Shown: positions 1 through 6,222 of the stretch, piece by piece
Layout: every line of letters starts with the position of its first letter
Position numbering within the stretch: position 1 is the first letter of the stretch
NCBI GenBank assembly: GCA_011620245.1
Contig: WOZN01000380.1
Location: 1 to 6,897 of the forward strand
From: Acidovorax sp.
GTDB lineage: Bacteria > Pseudomonadota > Gammaproteobacteria > Burkholderiales > Burkholderiaceae_C
Length of the DNA stretch: 6,897 bases
Direction of reading: 5' to 3'
Notes under the pieces: generated by a model
What the model was told of the DNA's origin: nothing
Database searches by the model: none
Seen by the model: the letters and a program-made list of their open reading frames with translations, nothing else
Made by a program: the position numbers and the translations under genes

Positions 1-2
1 TC

Positions 3-1712
3 TATGAAGCAAGCGCACGCCCCCGCCCTGTCGAGAATCTGCTCCCCGACGCACAGACAACGGCAGCACCAGCCAGCTGGGGTGGCCGCAAGAGCGAACC
101 CAGCCATGCCGCCGCCGTCGTCGTCGAGTTGGTCACGACTCCCGCGCTCATCCAGGTAGAGACCCAGTCGCGCACACCGGCACCCGCCCACGAGCCAGCC
201 ATCGCCCCCGCACCGGCTGCGCGCCGCTCCACCCGCACGCGCAGCAACGGCGCCAGCAAGACCGCCGCCAGCGTGCCCGCGGCACCCGCTGCATCGCGCA
301 GCAAAAAGGCAGCGCCACAAGGGCCGGCCAAGCTGTTTGTGCTGGACACCAACGTGCTGCTGCACGACCCGACCAGCCTGTTTCGCTTCGAGGAACACGA
401 CATTTTCCTGCCGATGATCGTGCTGGAAGAGCTCGACGGCCACAAGAAGGGCATGACCGAAGTGGCGCGCAATGGCCGTCAGACCAGCCGCATGCTGGAT
501 GCACTGGCCGGCATCCATGGCGCCGACATCGCGCACGGGCTCAAGCTCGACTCCACGGGCCAGCGCGCTGCCGGCGGGCACCTGTTCTTTCAGACGGCCC
601 CGCTCGACTACAGCCTGCCCACCAGCCTGCCGCAAGGCAAGGCCGACAACCAGATCCTCGGCGTGGTCGAAGCCCTGCGCAAGCTGCACGCCCCGCGCGA
701 AGTGGTACTGGTGTCCAAGGACATCAACATGCGCGTCAAGGCGCGCGCACTGGGCCTGAACGCCGAGGACTACCAGAACGACAAGACGCTGGAAGACGGC
801 GACCTGCTCTACTCCGGCATGCTGGCCCTGCCCACCGATTTCTGGGCCAAGAGCGGCAAGAACGTGGAGAGCTGGCAAAACGGCGCGCACACCTACTACC
901 GCATCGGCGGCCCCATCGTGCCGCAGCTGATGATCAACCAGTTTGTGTACTTTGAGGCCCCGGGCGAGCCCAGCCTGTTTGCCCGTGTCAGCGAAATCCG
1001 CGAGAAGACTGCGGTGCTGCAAACGCTCAAGGACTATGGCTCGGCCAAGCACGCGGTGTGGGGCGTGACCACGCGCAACCGCGAGCAGAACTTCGCCATG
1101 AACCTCCTCATGGACTCCGAGGTCGATTTCGTCACGCTCACCGGCACGGCGGGCACCGGCAAAACATTGCTGGCGCTGGCCGCGGGCCTCACGCAGGTGC
1201 TGGACGACCGCCGCTACACCGAAATCATCATGACCCGCGCCACCGTGAGCGTGGGCGAGGACATCGGCTTTCTGCCCGGCACCGAAGAGGAAAAGATGGG
1301 CCCCTGGATGGGCGCGCTGGACGACAACCTCGAATTCCTGGCCAAGGGCGATGGCGGCAACGCCGGCGAATGGGGCCGCGCCGCCACCAACGAGTTGATC
1401 CGCAGCCGCATCAAGATCAAGAGCATGAACTTCATGCGCGGGCGCACCTTCCTGAACAAATACGTGATCATCGACGAGGCCCAGAACCTCACGCCCAAGC
1501 AGATGAAAACCCTCGTCACGCGCGCGGGCCCGGGCACCAAGATCATCTGCATGGGCAACCTGGCGCAGATCGACACGCCCTACCTCACCGAAGGCTCTTC
1601 GGGCCTGACCTATGCCGTGGACCGTTTCAAGGGCTGGCCGCACAGCGGCCATATCACGCTGGCACGCGGCGAGCGCTCGCGCCTGGCAGACTTTGCCAGC
1701 GAAGTGCTGTAA
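3..1712 (+). CDS. PIN domain-PhoH family ATPase (PhoH2/YlaK-like), 5' end outside the window
   Basis: The frame is open from base 3 with no ATG, so the true start lies upstream. A TTG at 129 is in frame, but the 42 codons before it read as ordinary protein, so 129 is unlikely to be the start. At least 569 residues are visible. After an Ala/Pro/Arg/Ser-rich, probably disordered stretch (about bases 130-330) comes a PIN nuclease-type domain (about 333-770) with acidic motifs VLDTNVLL (D codon at 345), VLEELDG and SKDINMR. The C-terminal PhoH ATPase domain (about 1060-1710) has Walker A GTAGTGKT near 1145-1168 and Walker B VIIDEAQ near 1462-1482. Related mycobacterial PhoH2 proteins couple ATP-dependent RNA unwinding with RNase activity, so an RNA role in the cytoplasm is inferred. 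It ends in TAA two bases before the next gene, suggesting one transcript. Family assignment is firm; substrate is unknown. Confidence 0.93.
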   Translation, partial: YEASARPRPVENLLPDAQTTAAPASWGGRKSEPSHAAAVVVELVTTPALIQVETQSRTPAPAHEPAIAPAPAARRSTRTRSNGASKTAASVPAAPAASRSKKAAPQGPAKLFVLDTNVLLHDPTSLFRFEEHDIFLPMIVLEELDGHKKGMTEVARNGRQTSRMLDALAGIHGADIAHGLKLDSTGQRAAGGHLFFQTAPLDYSLPTSLPQGKADNQILGVVEALRKLHAPREVVLVSKDINMRVKARALGLNAEDYQNDKTLEDGDLLYSGMLALPTDFWAKSGKNVESWQNGAHTYYRIGGPIVPQLMINQFVYFEAPGEPSLFARVSEIREKTAVLQTLKDYGSAKHAVWGVTTRNREQNFAMNLLMDSEVDFVTLTGTAGTGKTLLALAAGLTQVLDDRRYTEIIMTRATVSVGEDIGFLPGTEEEKMGPWMGALDDNLEFLAKGDGGNAGEWGRAATNELIRSRIKIKSMNFMRGRTFLNKYVIIDEAQNLTPKQMKTLVTRAGPGTKIICMGNLAQIDTPYLTEGSSGLTYAVDRFKGWPHSGHITLARGERSRLADFASEVL

Positions 1713-1714
1713 AG

Positions 1715-2101
1715 ATGGCGATTGGCTGGGCTACGGCCCTCAAGCTCGTGCCCTGGGGCGACGTCCTTGCGGCGACGCCCCAGATTTTGCAGGCGGCCAA
1801 GAAACTGCTCGGCACCACGCGCCAGGGCAATGCCGCTGCCGCGGCGGGCACAATGGCCGATGGAGACGATGCAGCCGCGCCCCCAGTCTCCCTTGCGCTG
1901 CAGCAATTGCGCGAGCGCGTGGCGCGGCTGGAGCAAGAGCAGCAGGAGTCTGCCGTCCTGATCCAGTCTCTGGCCGAACAGAATGCCCAGGTGGTGCAGG
2001 CGGTGCAAGCGCTGCGCCTGCGCAACCAGCGCCTCACAGCGGCCATCGCAGTGCTGGGGGTGGTGTGCGCGGGATTGCTGGTGTGGGCATTGCGGCTGTA
2101 A
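1715..2101 (+). CDS. Hypothetical tail-anchored coiled-coil membrane protein, 128 aa
   Basis: I do not recognise a named family. The ATG at 1715 lies two bases after the PhoH stop and no other start is in frame nearby. The ribosome site is weak, so translation is probably coupled to the upstream gene. Residues 1-35 include a possibly amphipathic segment (LKLVPWGDVLAATPQILQAA), followed by a Gly/Ala/Asp-rich linker (38-56). Residues about 57-105 are Leu/Gln/Glu/Arg-rich with heptad-like spacing (LQQLRERVARLEQEQQ), a likely coiled coil. Residues about 108-126 are one hydrophobic segment (AAIAVLGVVCAGLLVWAL) ending two residues before the C-terminus, with Arg on both sides. There is no signal peptide. 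This predicts a C-tail-anchored inner-membrane protein with a cytoplasmic, probably oligomerising coiled coil. Position suggests a link to the PIN-PhoH protein, but that is inference. The frame reads open far upstream inside phoH; only the part from 1715 is real. Confidence 0.72.
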   Translation: MAIGWATALKLVPWGDVLAATPQILQAAKKLLGTTRQGNAAAAAGTMADGDDAAAPPVSLALQQLRERVARLEQEQQESAVLIQSLAEQNAQVVQAVQALRLRNQRLTAAIAVLGVVCAGLLVWALRL

Positions 2102-2120
2102 TGCTTTCTGCCACCGCAAA

Positions 2121-2182
2121 ATCGCTTCTATTTTGATAGCTGCTCGCGCTTATAAATAAAGCGCCAGCGGCTATTTTCATTA
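2121..2182. repeat. Hairpin-forming intergenic repeat, Comamonadaceae type
   Basis: Arms 2137-2151 and 2159-2173 form a 15-bp stem with one G-T wobble (2141/2169) and one C-C mismatch (2145/2165), closing a 7-base loop (ATAAATA). The flanks are T-rich on both sides (CTATTTTGATAGC and GGCTATTTTCATT). From memory, near-identical sequences with the core TAGCTGCT-CGCGCTTAT recur between genes in Comamonadaceae genomes. I could not verify copy number. The outer right edge overlaps the dnaB stop codon (2180-2182). Confidence 0.6.
2137..2178 (+). terminator. Probable terminator for the phoH-hypothetical pair
   Basis: The 15-bp imperfect stem of the repeat is followed on the + strand by TTTTCATT (2174-2181), a short U-tract. 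It lies 35 bases after the stop at 2101 and before the convergent dnaB, where a terminator is expected. On the minus strand the hairpin is followed by CAAAATAG, so it looks one-directional. The U-tract is short, so efficiency is uncertain. Confidence 0.5.
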
Positions 2183-3598
2183 GAAATCGTCGCCCGAACC
2201 CATGGCCAGGCTCTCGAAGCGCGTCTGCGACTTCTGGAAGAACAGCTTCACGGTGCCGGTGGGGCCGTTACGCTGCTTGCCGATGATGACCTCGGCCACG
2301 TTCGGCTCCTTGCTGTCCTTGTTGTAATAGTCGTCGCGGTAAATGAACATGATGATGTCGGCATCCTGCTCGATGGCACCCGATTCCCGCAGATCGCTCA
2401 TCATGGGGCGCTTGTCGGTGCGCTGCTCCACCGAACGATTGAGCTGCGACAGCGCAATCACCGGGCATTGCAACTCCTTGGCCAGCATCTTCAGGCCCCG
2501 CGAGATTTCGCCCAGTTCGGTGGCACGGTTTTCGCCCTGCGAGCTGCTGGAGCCGCTCATGAGCTGCAGATAGTCCACCACGATCAGGCCCAGCTTGCCG
2601 CACTGGCGCGCCAGGCGCCGCGCATTGGCGCGCAGTTCGCTGGGTGTCAGGCCAGGCGTTTCATCGATATGCAGCGATACGGTGCGCAGCTTCTCGATGG
2701 CTTCGGTCAGGCGCGGCCATTCCTCGTCGGACAGTTTGCCCGTGCGCAGATTGCTCTGGTTGATGCGGCCAATGGAGCCGACGATACGCACGGCGAGCTG
2801 GGCGGCGCCCATTTCCATCGAGAAAATGGCCACGGGCAACCCCTCGTTGAGCGCCACATGCTCGGCAATGTTCACGGCAAACGCCGTCTTGCCCATGGAG
2901 GGGCGCGCCGCCAGCACCACCATGTCTCCGGCCTGCAGGCCAGAAGTCATGCGGTCGAGGTCGATGAAGCCCGTGGGCACGCCGGTGATGTCGTTGGGGT
3001 TGTCGGCCATTTCCTGCACGCGGTCGAGCAGGTCCACCACCAGGGTGTCCATGGCCTGAAAGCCCTGCTTCATGCGCGAGCCTTCCTCGCCGATGTTGAA
3101 GATTTTTTGCTCGGCCTCGTCGAGGATCTTGTCCACTGGCCTGCCCTGCGGGTTGAAGGCATTGGTGGCGATTTCGTCGCTGGCCGTGACCAGCTTGCGC
3201 AGGATGGCCCGCTCGCGCACGATCTCGGCGTAGCGGCGGATGTTGCTGGCGCTGGGCACATATTGCGCCAGGTTGTTCAGATACCCCAGACCACCGATTT
3301 CCTCGGCCTTGCCCAGCCCCTGGAGCTGCTCATACACCGTGATCACATCGGCAGGCTTGCTGCCATTGATCAGGCCGCCAATGGCGGCATAGATCAGCTT
3401 GTGCTCGTAGCGGTAGAAGTCGCCATCCTTGAGCAGATCACCCACGCGATCCCAGGCGTTGTTATCGAGCAGCAACCCCCCGAGCACGCTCGATTCCGCC
3501 TCGATCGAGTGCGGGGGCACGCGCAACTGGGCAATCTCGCGGTCCGGCATGGAGGGAGCGAAACCGTGGTCATCGAGCGGGGGGAAAACAGCAGACAT
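2180..3598 (-). CDS. dnaB: Replicative DNA helicase DnaB
   Basis: A 472-residue protein of normal DnaB length. It is the hexameric 5'-3' helicase that unwinds DNA at the replication fork and works with primase and the clamp loader. The N-terminal primase-interacting domain spans about residues 25-130 (HSIEAESSVLGGLLLDN near its start). A linker follows, then the RecA-like ATPase domain from about 200. Walker A is ARPSMGKT (231-238), the catalytic Glu is in FSMEMG (E262), Walker B is LIVVDYLQLM (338-347), the DNA-binding region includes ALSQLNRSVEQR (382-393), and the arginine-finger region is KQRNGPTG (441-448). No intein interrupts these motifs. ATG at 3598 is preceded by AAGGAA (3608-3603) four bases away. 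The gene is separated from the upstream rplI operon by a strong terminator, so it needs its own promoter in about 3600-3717, where a perfect DnaA-box sequence lies. I could not name a clear -35/-10 pair there. Confidence 0.98.
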   Translation of the reverse strand: MSAVFPPLDDHGFAPSMPDREIAQLRVPPHSIEAESSVLGGLLLDNNAWDRVGDLLKDGDFYRYEHKLIYAAIGGLINGSKPADVITVYEQLQGLGKAEEIGGLGYLNNLAQYVPSASNIRRYAEIVRERAILRKLVTASDEIATNAFNPQGRPVDKILDEAEQKIFNIGEEGSRMKQGFQAMDTLVVDLLDRVQEMADNPNDITGVPTGFIDLDRMTSGLQAGDMVVLAARPSMGKTAFAVNIAEHVALNEGLPVAIFSMEMGAAQLAVRIVGSIGRINQSNLRTGKLSDEEWPRLTEAIEKLRTVSLHIDETPGLTPSELRANARRLARQCGKLGLIVVDYLQLMSGSSSSQGENRATELGEISRGLKMLAKELQCPVIALSQLNRSVEQRTDKRPMMSDLRESGAIEQDADIIMFIYRDDYYNKDSKEPNVAEVIIGKQRNGPTGTVKLFFQKSQTRFESLAMGSGDDF

Positions 3599-3660
3599 GG
3601 GGTTCCTTGGGGCAGGCCTTTGATGCTAGCGCAGAGCAGCCTGGGGGATGGGGACAAGCC

Positions 3661-3669
3661 TGTGGATAA
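3661..3669 (-). promoter_or_regulatory. Perfect DnaA-box sequence upstream of dnaB
   Basis: The minus strand reads TTATCCACA, an exact match to the high-affinity DnaA-box consensus TTATNCACA. It lies 62 bases upstream of the dnaB start, in the only region that can hold the dnaB promoter. A weaker copy (CCATCCACA on the minus strand, 7 of 9) lies at 3683-3691, 22 bases away, about two helical turns. DnaA control of dnaB is inferred, not shown. Confidence 0.5.
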
Positions 3670-3717
3670 CCAGAGGACAGGCTGTGGATGGCCCTGTATG
3701 GGCGCATCGCACAAAAA

Positions 3718-3743
3718 CAAAAGCCGCCCGAAGGCGGCTTTTG
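3718..3743 (-). terminator. Intrinsic terminator of the rpsF-priB-rpsR-rplI operon
   Basis: This is a perfect inverted repeat: AAAAGCCGCC (3719-3728), loop CGAA, GGCGGCTTTT (3733-3742), with one more C-G pair outside. On the minus strand the stem runs into TTTTGTTTTTG. It starts 20 bases after the rplI stop. It separates rplI from dnaB. The + strand also ends in TTTT, but no + gene reads into it. Confidence 0.92.
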
Positions 3744-3763
3744 CGGCAAGTCACGAATGACGA

Positions 3764-4216
3764 TCAGGCGGTTTCGCCATAGACCGACACATTGACTTCC
3801 ACGACCACGTCGGTGTGCAGCGCCACGCTCACCGAGGTGTCGCTCACGACCTTGATGGGGCCGTTGGGCAGGCGGATCTGGGCCTTGGTGACCTTGTAGC
3901 CTTGCCTGTTCAGCTCTTCGGCGATGTCATGGCTGGTCACGGAACCAAACAGACGGCCGTCCACGCCCGCCTTTTGCGTCAGCTTGACGGTGATGCCAGC
4001 CAGCTTCTCGCCCAGGGCCTGGGCTTCTGCCAGCTTGGCAGCAGCAGCCTTTTCGAGTTCGGCGCGCCTGGCTTCGAACTCGGCCTTGGCGGCTTCGGTG
4101 GCGCGGCGGGCGCGGCCCGAAGGAATCAGGAAGTTGCGGGCATAGCCGTCTTTCACCTTGACGATTTCGCCGAGGTTGCCGAGGTTCACAACCTTGTCGA
4201 GCAGGATGATTTGCAT
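3764..4216 (-). CDS. rplI: 50S ribosomal protein L9
   Basis: The 150 residues have normal length for bacterial L9, which binds 23S rRNA with its N-terminal domain and reaches out from the ribosome. The N-terminal domain begins [19 protein letters not shown] and continues [13 protein letters not shown], the L9 signature. A long charged Ala/Glu/Lys helix follows (residues about 40-75), then the C-terminal domain with [16 protein letters not shown]. The start is supported by AAGGAG eight bases upstream. That site overlaps the rpsR stop (TAAGGAG), and the gap between the genes is only 12 bases, so the two are co-transcribed and probably translationally linked. It is the last gene of the operon. 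Confidence 0.98.
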   Translation of the reverse strand: MQIILLDKVVNLGNLGEIVKVKDGYARNFLIPSGRARRATEAAKAEFEARRAELEKAAAAKLAEAQALGEKLAGITVKLTQKAGVDGRLFGSVTSHDIAEELNRQGYKVTKAQIRLPNGPIKVVSDTSVSVALHTDVVVEVNVSVYGETA

Positions 4217-4228
4217 GGGTTGTGCTCC

Positions 4229-4510
4229 TTAGATCTTGTGCTGGTCGCTGTAAGGCACCAGGGCCAGGAAGCGGGCGCGCTTGATGGCGGTGTTGAGCTG
4301 ACGCTGGAAGATGGCGCGCGTGCCGGTCAGGCGCGCGGGAATGATCTTGCCGTTTTCAGCGATGAAATCGCGCAGCGTATCGACATCCTTGTAGTCGATT
4401 TCTTCAACGCCCGTGACCGTGAAGCGGCAAAAGCGCTTGCGCTTGAACAGCAGGGACTGGGTGTTGCGCTTCGGGCGCTTGTCTTTGTTGAACTTCTTGA
4501 ACGTGGCCAT
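4229..4510 (-). CDS. rpsR: 30S ribosomal protein S18
   Basis: The 93-residue protein carries the S18 core: [20 protein letters not shown], then [19 protein letters not shown] and [17 protein letters not shown] at the C-terminus. S18 pairs with S6 on the 30S platform and contacts 16S rRNA. The basic N-terminus ([13 protein letters not shown]) is typical of RNA-binding tails in the family. ATG at 4510 follows AAGGGG by six bases. The gene lies 17 bases after priB and 12 bases before rplI, all in one direction. Nothing unusual is seen. Confidence 0.98.
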   Translation of the reverse strand: MATFKKFNKDKRPKRNTQSLLFKRKRFCRFTVTGVEEIDYKDVDTLRDFIAENGKIIPARLTGTRAIFQRQLNTAIKRARFLALVPYSDQHKI

Positions 4511-4527
4511 TGCGGACCCCTTGAAAA

Positions 4528-4818
4528 TTAATTTTGTTGAATATCCTGGATATGGAGCACTGCGTTCTTGCCATTGCGCGGTGTGGCCAGAAATCCACTG
4601 AAAGTCCAGAGACTTCCAATGTTCTGCCTTGCCAGACGCTCGGCCATTGCACCAAAGGCAACGGCTTTCATGGCGGCCTTGACTTCCCGGGGCTGGCCTG
4701 CTTCTGACTGGCTTGACTCGTGTTCGAGGCGCAAGGCAATGGCAGGCAATCCGGCGGGCGTATAGCGCAAGGCCTCGGCCTCAGCGATACAGGCGGTCAG
4801 GACAACGCGGTTTTCCAC
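4528..4818 (-). CDS. priB: Primosomal replication protein N (PriB), GTG start
   Basis: A 96-residue single-stranded-DNA-binding OB-fold protein of the PriB family. PriB stabilises PriA at collapsed forks and helps reload DnaB through DnaT/DnaC-type partners where these exist. The opening [32 protein letters not shown] aligns by eye with the E. coli NRLVLSG...LRKVSPSGIPHCQFVLEH region, as I remember it. The C-terminal strand [11 protein letters not shown] and the VLHIQDIQ ending also fit an OB-fold. The first codon is GTG (4818-4816). No in-frame ATG lies between it and the rpsF stop 19 bases upstream, and the family alignment starts here. The ribosome site is poor (GGGA directly adjacent), so translation is probably coupled to rpsF. 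The position between rpsF and rpsR matches the conserved rpsF-priB-rpsR-rplI operon. Confidence 0.93.
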   Translation of the reverse strand: MENRVVLTACIAEAEALRYTPAGLPAIALRLEHESSQSEAGQPREVKAAMKAVAFGAMAERLARQNIGSLWTFSGFLATPRNGKNAVLHIQDIQQN

Positions 4819-4837
4819 TCCCGTGAGGGCTGGAAGA

Positions 4838-5215
4838 TCAGCGCTCGCCGGCAGCGGCGTGTTCGGCCTGGCTGACCTTGCGGGCTTCTTCGCGCTCGAC
4901 GGTCTTCATCATCGAAGACGGGCCGGTGTCGGCCTTCTTCCTTTGAACCGTCAGGTGGCGCAGCACGGCGTCGTTGAACTTGAAGGCATGCTCCAGTTCA
5001 GCCATCACGGCCTGGTCGGCTTCGATGTTCACGCACAAGTAATGGGCCTTGGCCAGCTTGTTGATCAGGTACGCCAATTGACGGCGGCCCCAGTCTTCCA
5101 CGCGGTGCACCTTGCCACCGCCAGCGGTGATCATGCCCTTGTAGCGCTCCAGCATGGCTGGAACTTGTTCGCTTTGATCCGGATGGATCAACAAAATGAT
5201 TTCATAATGACGCAT
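4838..5215 (-). CDS. rpsF: 30S ribosomal protein S6
   Basis: The 125-residue protein begins [18 protein letters not shown], the standard S6 N-terminus, and carries [21 protein letters not shown], the family core that contacts S18 and 16S rRNA. The frame stays open 13 codons further upstream to an ATG at 5254, but the start at 5215 is chosen because it has AAGGAG five bases before it and matches the family start. The Ala/Glu-rich tail after about residue 100 is variable in the family. It is the first gene of the operon with priB, rpsR and rplI. The leader of about 70 bases folds into a hairpin that may bind S6:S18 for feedback control. Confidence 0.97.
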   Translation of the reverse strand: MRHYEIILLIHPDQSEQVPAMLERYKGMITAGGGKVHRVEDWGRRQLAYLINKLAKAHYLCVNIEADQAVMAELEHAFKFNDAVLRHLTVQRKKADTGPSSMMKTVEREEARKVSQAEHAAAGER

Positions 5216-5236
5216 GCATACTCCTTTTGGGTAAGA

Positions 5237-5277
5237 CCACCCGTTGCGTCCCAACCCTCGTAGGTTGTGCGGTGTGG
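5237..5277 (-). promoter_or_regulatory. Structured rpsF leader, candidate S6:S18 autoregulatory motif
   Basis: In the minus-strand transcript an outer stem pairs CCAC and CCG (with one bulged A between) to CGG and GTGG. An asymmetric internal loop follows, then an inner 5-bp stem CAACC/GGUUG capped by a 6-base loop (UACGAG). It lies 21 bases before the rpsF start codon. An RNA structure with a conserved CCG in this position is established as an S6:S18 binding leader in many bacteria. Here a CCG is present, but I pair it in the outer stem, so agreement with the published motif is uncertain. Confidence 0.42.
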
Positions 5278-5293
5278 CAAGGGAAAGCCTGCG

Positions 5294-5322
5294 ATTATAG
5301 CCCGACCTTCAGCGCTTGTACT
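5294..5322 (-). promoter_or_regulatory. Probable sigma-70 promoter of the rpsF operon
   Basis: A perfect TATAAT is read on the minus strand at 5299-5294. Seventeen bases upstream is AGTACA (5322-5317), a weak -35 matching 3 of 6. The bases after the -10 are CGCAGGC, a GC-rich discriminator as found at stringently controlled ribosomal promoters. Transcription would begin near 5287, giving a leader of about 70 bases. Confidence 0.6.
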
Positions 5323-5485
5323 CTTGGACATGCGCATTCCCACAGGGGGGGCGCGAAAAGACAAAAGACGCCGGACCGGATGTGCAGCACCTTGCAAAAC
5401 CAGGGCTGGGCTGACATGTCACACTACGTTCTGCATGCGGGGGACAAAAGGAAAAGAAGGAAAAGGACATACCCCTGGTACAGAC

Positions 5486-5512
5486 CTTGATTTGTAGCAG
5501 CGCGCCCTCAAC
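5486..5512 (+). promoter_or_regulatory. Candidate sigma-32 heat-shock promoter of grpE
   Basis: CTTGATT (5486-5492) resembles the sigma-32 -35 (CTTGAAA). After a 12-base spacer, CCCTCAAC (5505-5512) loosely resembles the -10 (CCCCATNTA). It lies about 50 bases before the grpE start. The -10 match is only partial. Confidence 0.4.
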
Positions 5513-5562
5513 TGCTGCGCGTATTGTTTTTACGTACTGTTTTTTTACCACCAGACCAAAAC

Positions 5563-6108
5563 ATGTCAGATCACAGCCAAACCACTACCCCCCAGACCGC
5601 CCCCGAAGAAGTAGAAGCCGCCATGGCTGCCCACGCCTCCGACGAGTTGGCGCGCCTGCAGGGCGAGCTGGCCGAACTCAAGGCCAAAAGCGCCGATCTG
5701 GCCGATCAGTTCCTGCGCGCCAAGGCCGAGGCGGAGAATGCCCGCCGCCGCGCCGAAGACGAAGTCTCCAAGGCCCGCAAATTCGGCATCGAGAGCTTTG
5801 CCGAAAGCCTGCTGCCCGTGGTGGACAGCCTGAACGCAGCGCTGGCCATCAAGGAAGCCACTCCGCAGCAGTTGCGGGAGGGCGTCGATGCCACGCTGCG
5901 CCAGCTGGTTTCGGCCCTGGAACGCAACAAGGTGCTGGCCATCAACCCGGCCGCCGGCGACAAATTCGACCCGCACCAGCACCAGGCCATCAGCGTAGTG
6001 CCAGCCGAGCAGGAGGCAAACACCGTGGTGGCCGTGCTGCAAAAAGGCTATGCGATCGCCGAGCGTGTGCTGCGCCCCGCCCTGGTTACCGTGGCCGCCC
6101 CCAAATAA
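5563..6108 (+). CDS. grpE: Nucleotide exchange factor GrpE (Hsp70 cofactor)
   Basis: The 181-residue protein is the ADP-release factor for DnaK and a dimer in the cytoplasm. Residues about 25-75 form the long dimer helix ([19 protein letters not shown], then [18 protein letters not shown]). Residues about 76-125 form the four-helix region ([18 protein letters not shown]). The C-terminal beta domain has the signature FDPHQHQAI (135-143) and ends [21 protein letters not shown]. The ATG at 5563 is chosen because family proteins start with a short polar tail like MSDHSQ. The frame extends to a TTG at 5524, but that extension is not GrpE-like. No clear Shine-Dalgarno precedes the ATG (ACCAGACCAAAAC), which is unusual beside its neighbours. 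It lies upstream of dnaK in the same direction with a 242-base gap. Confidence 0.96.
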   Translation: MSDHSQTTTPQTAPEEVEAAMAAHASDELARLQGELAELKAKSADLADQFLRAKAEAENARRRAEDEVSKARKFGIESFAESLLPVVDSLNAALAIKEATPQQLREGVDATLRQLVSALERNKVLAINPAAGDKFDPHQHQAISVVPAEQEANTVVAVLQKGYAIAERVLRPALVTVAAPK

Positions 6109-6137
6109 TTTCAGGGAACAGCTTGAACCCCTTCAGG

Positions 6138-6146
6138 TTATCCACA
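6138..6146 (+). promoter_or_regulatory. Perfect DnaA-box sequence upstream of dnaK
   Basis: TTATCCACA matches the strong DnaA-box consensus exactly. It lies 29 bases after the grpE stop and about 205 bases before dnaK. No second box or AT-rich unwinding region is near, so it is not an origin by itself. A regulatory or titration role is possible, as is chance. Confidence 0.4.
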
Positions 6147-6222
6147 AGTTACCAGGAGGCTGTCGCATTTGGAGCAATAGTGAAAATGCGCCCCAGCGAG
6201 AACAGTTTTTGCCGGATTTGCA

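Larger units (their letters stand above)
5216..5562. other. Divergent intergenic region between rpsF and grpE
   Basis: No gene was found in these 347 bases. The left part holds the rpsF leader and promoter. The right part holds the grpE leader and a candidate heat-shock promoter. Between them lie a perfect 10-base palindrome TGACATGTCA (5412-5421) and a purine-rich run of about 30 bases (5439-5469, repeats of AAAAGG) on the + strand. No tRNA-like or obvious small-RNA structure was seen. Confidence 0.7.

Noticed and set aside
1058..1714. An in-frame upstream extension of the small coiled-coil gene inside phoH
   Set aside because: The extension is His/Arg/Gly-rich out-of-frame reading of the PhoH domain. 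Only the part from ATG 1715 looks like protein.
1610..2136. Minus-strand and third-frame open frames over the end of phoH and the small gene
   Set aside because: They overlap better-supported coding sequence, have no ribosome sites seen, and show skewed shadow composition.
3600..3717. A replication origin at the DnaA boxes upstream of dnaB
   Set aside because: There is only one perfect and one weak box, no AT-rich unwinding stretch, and no dnaA/dnaN context.
2468..3760. A 430-codon open frame on the + strand opposite dnaB
   Set aside because: It mirrors the codon structure of dnaB, runs through the terminator, and its protein is His/Ala/Gln-rich without family features. It is a high-GC shadow.
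3815..4531. A 238-codon + strand frame opposite rplI and rpsR
   Set aside because: It lies over two certain ribosomal protein genes and has no recognisable domain.
5216..5254. A 13-residue N-terminal extension of S6
   Set aside because: The start at 5215 has AAGGAG at ideal spacing and matches the S6 N-terminus; the extension would include the ribosome site itself.
5524..5562. A TTG start for GrpE 13 codons upstream
   Set aside because: The extra residues come from a T-rich leader and do not resemble GrpE. ATG 5563 gives a normal N-terminus.
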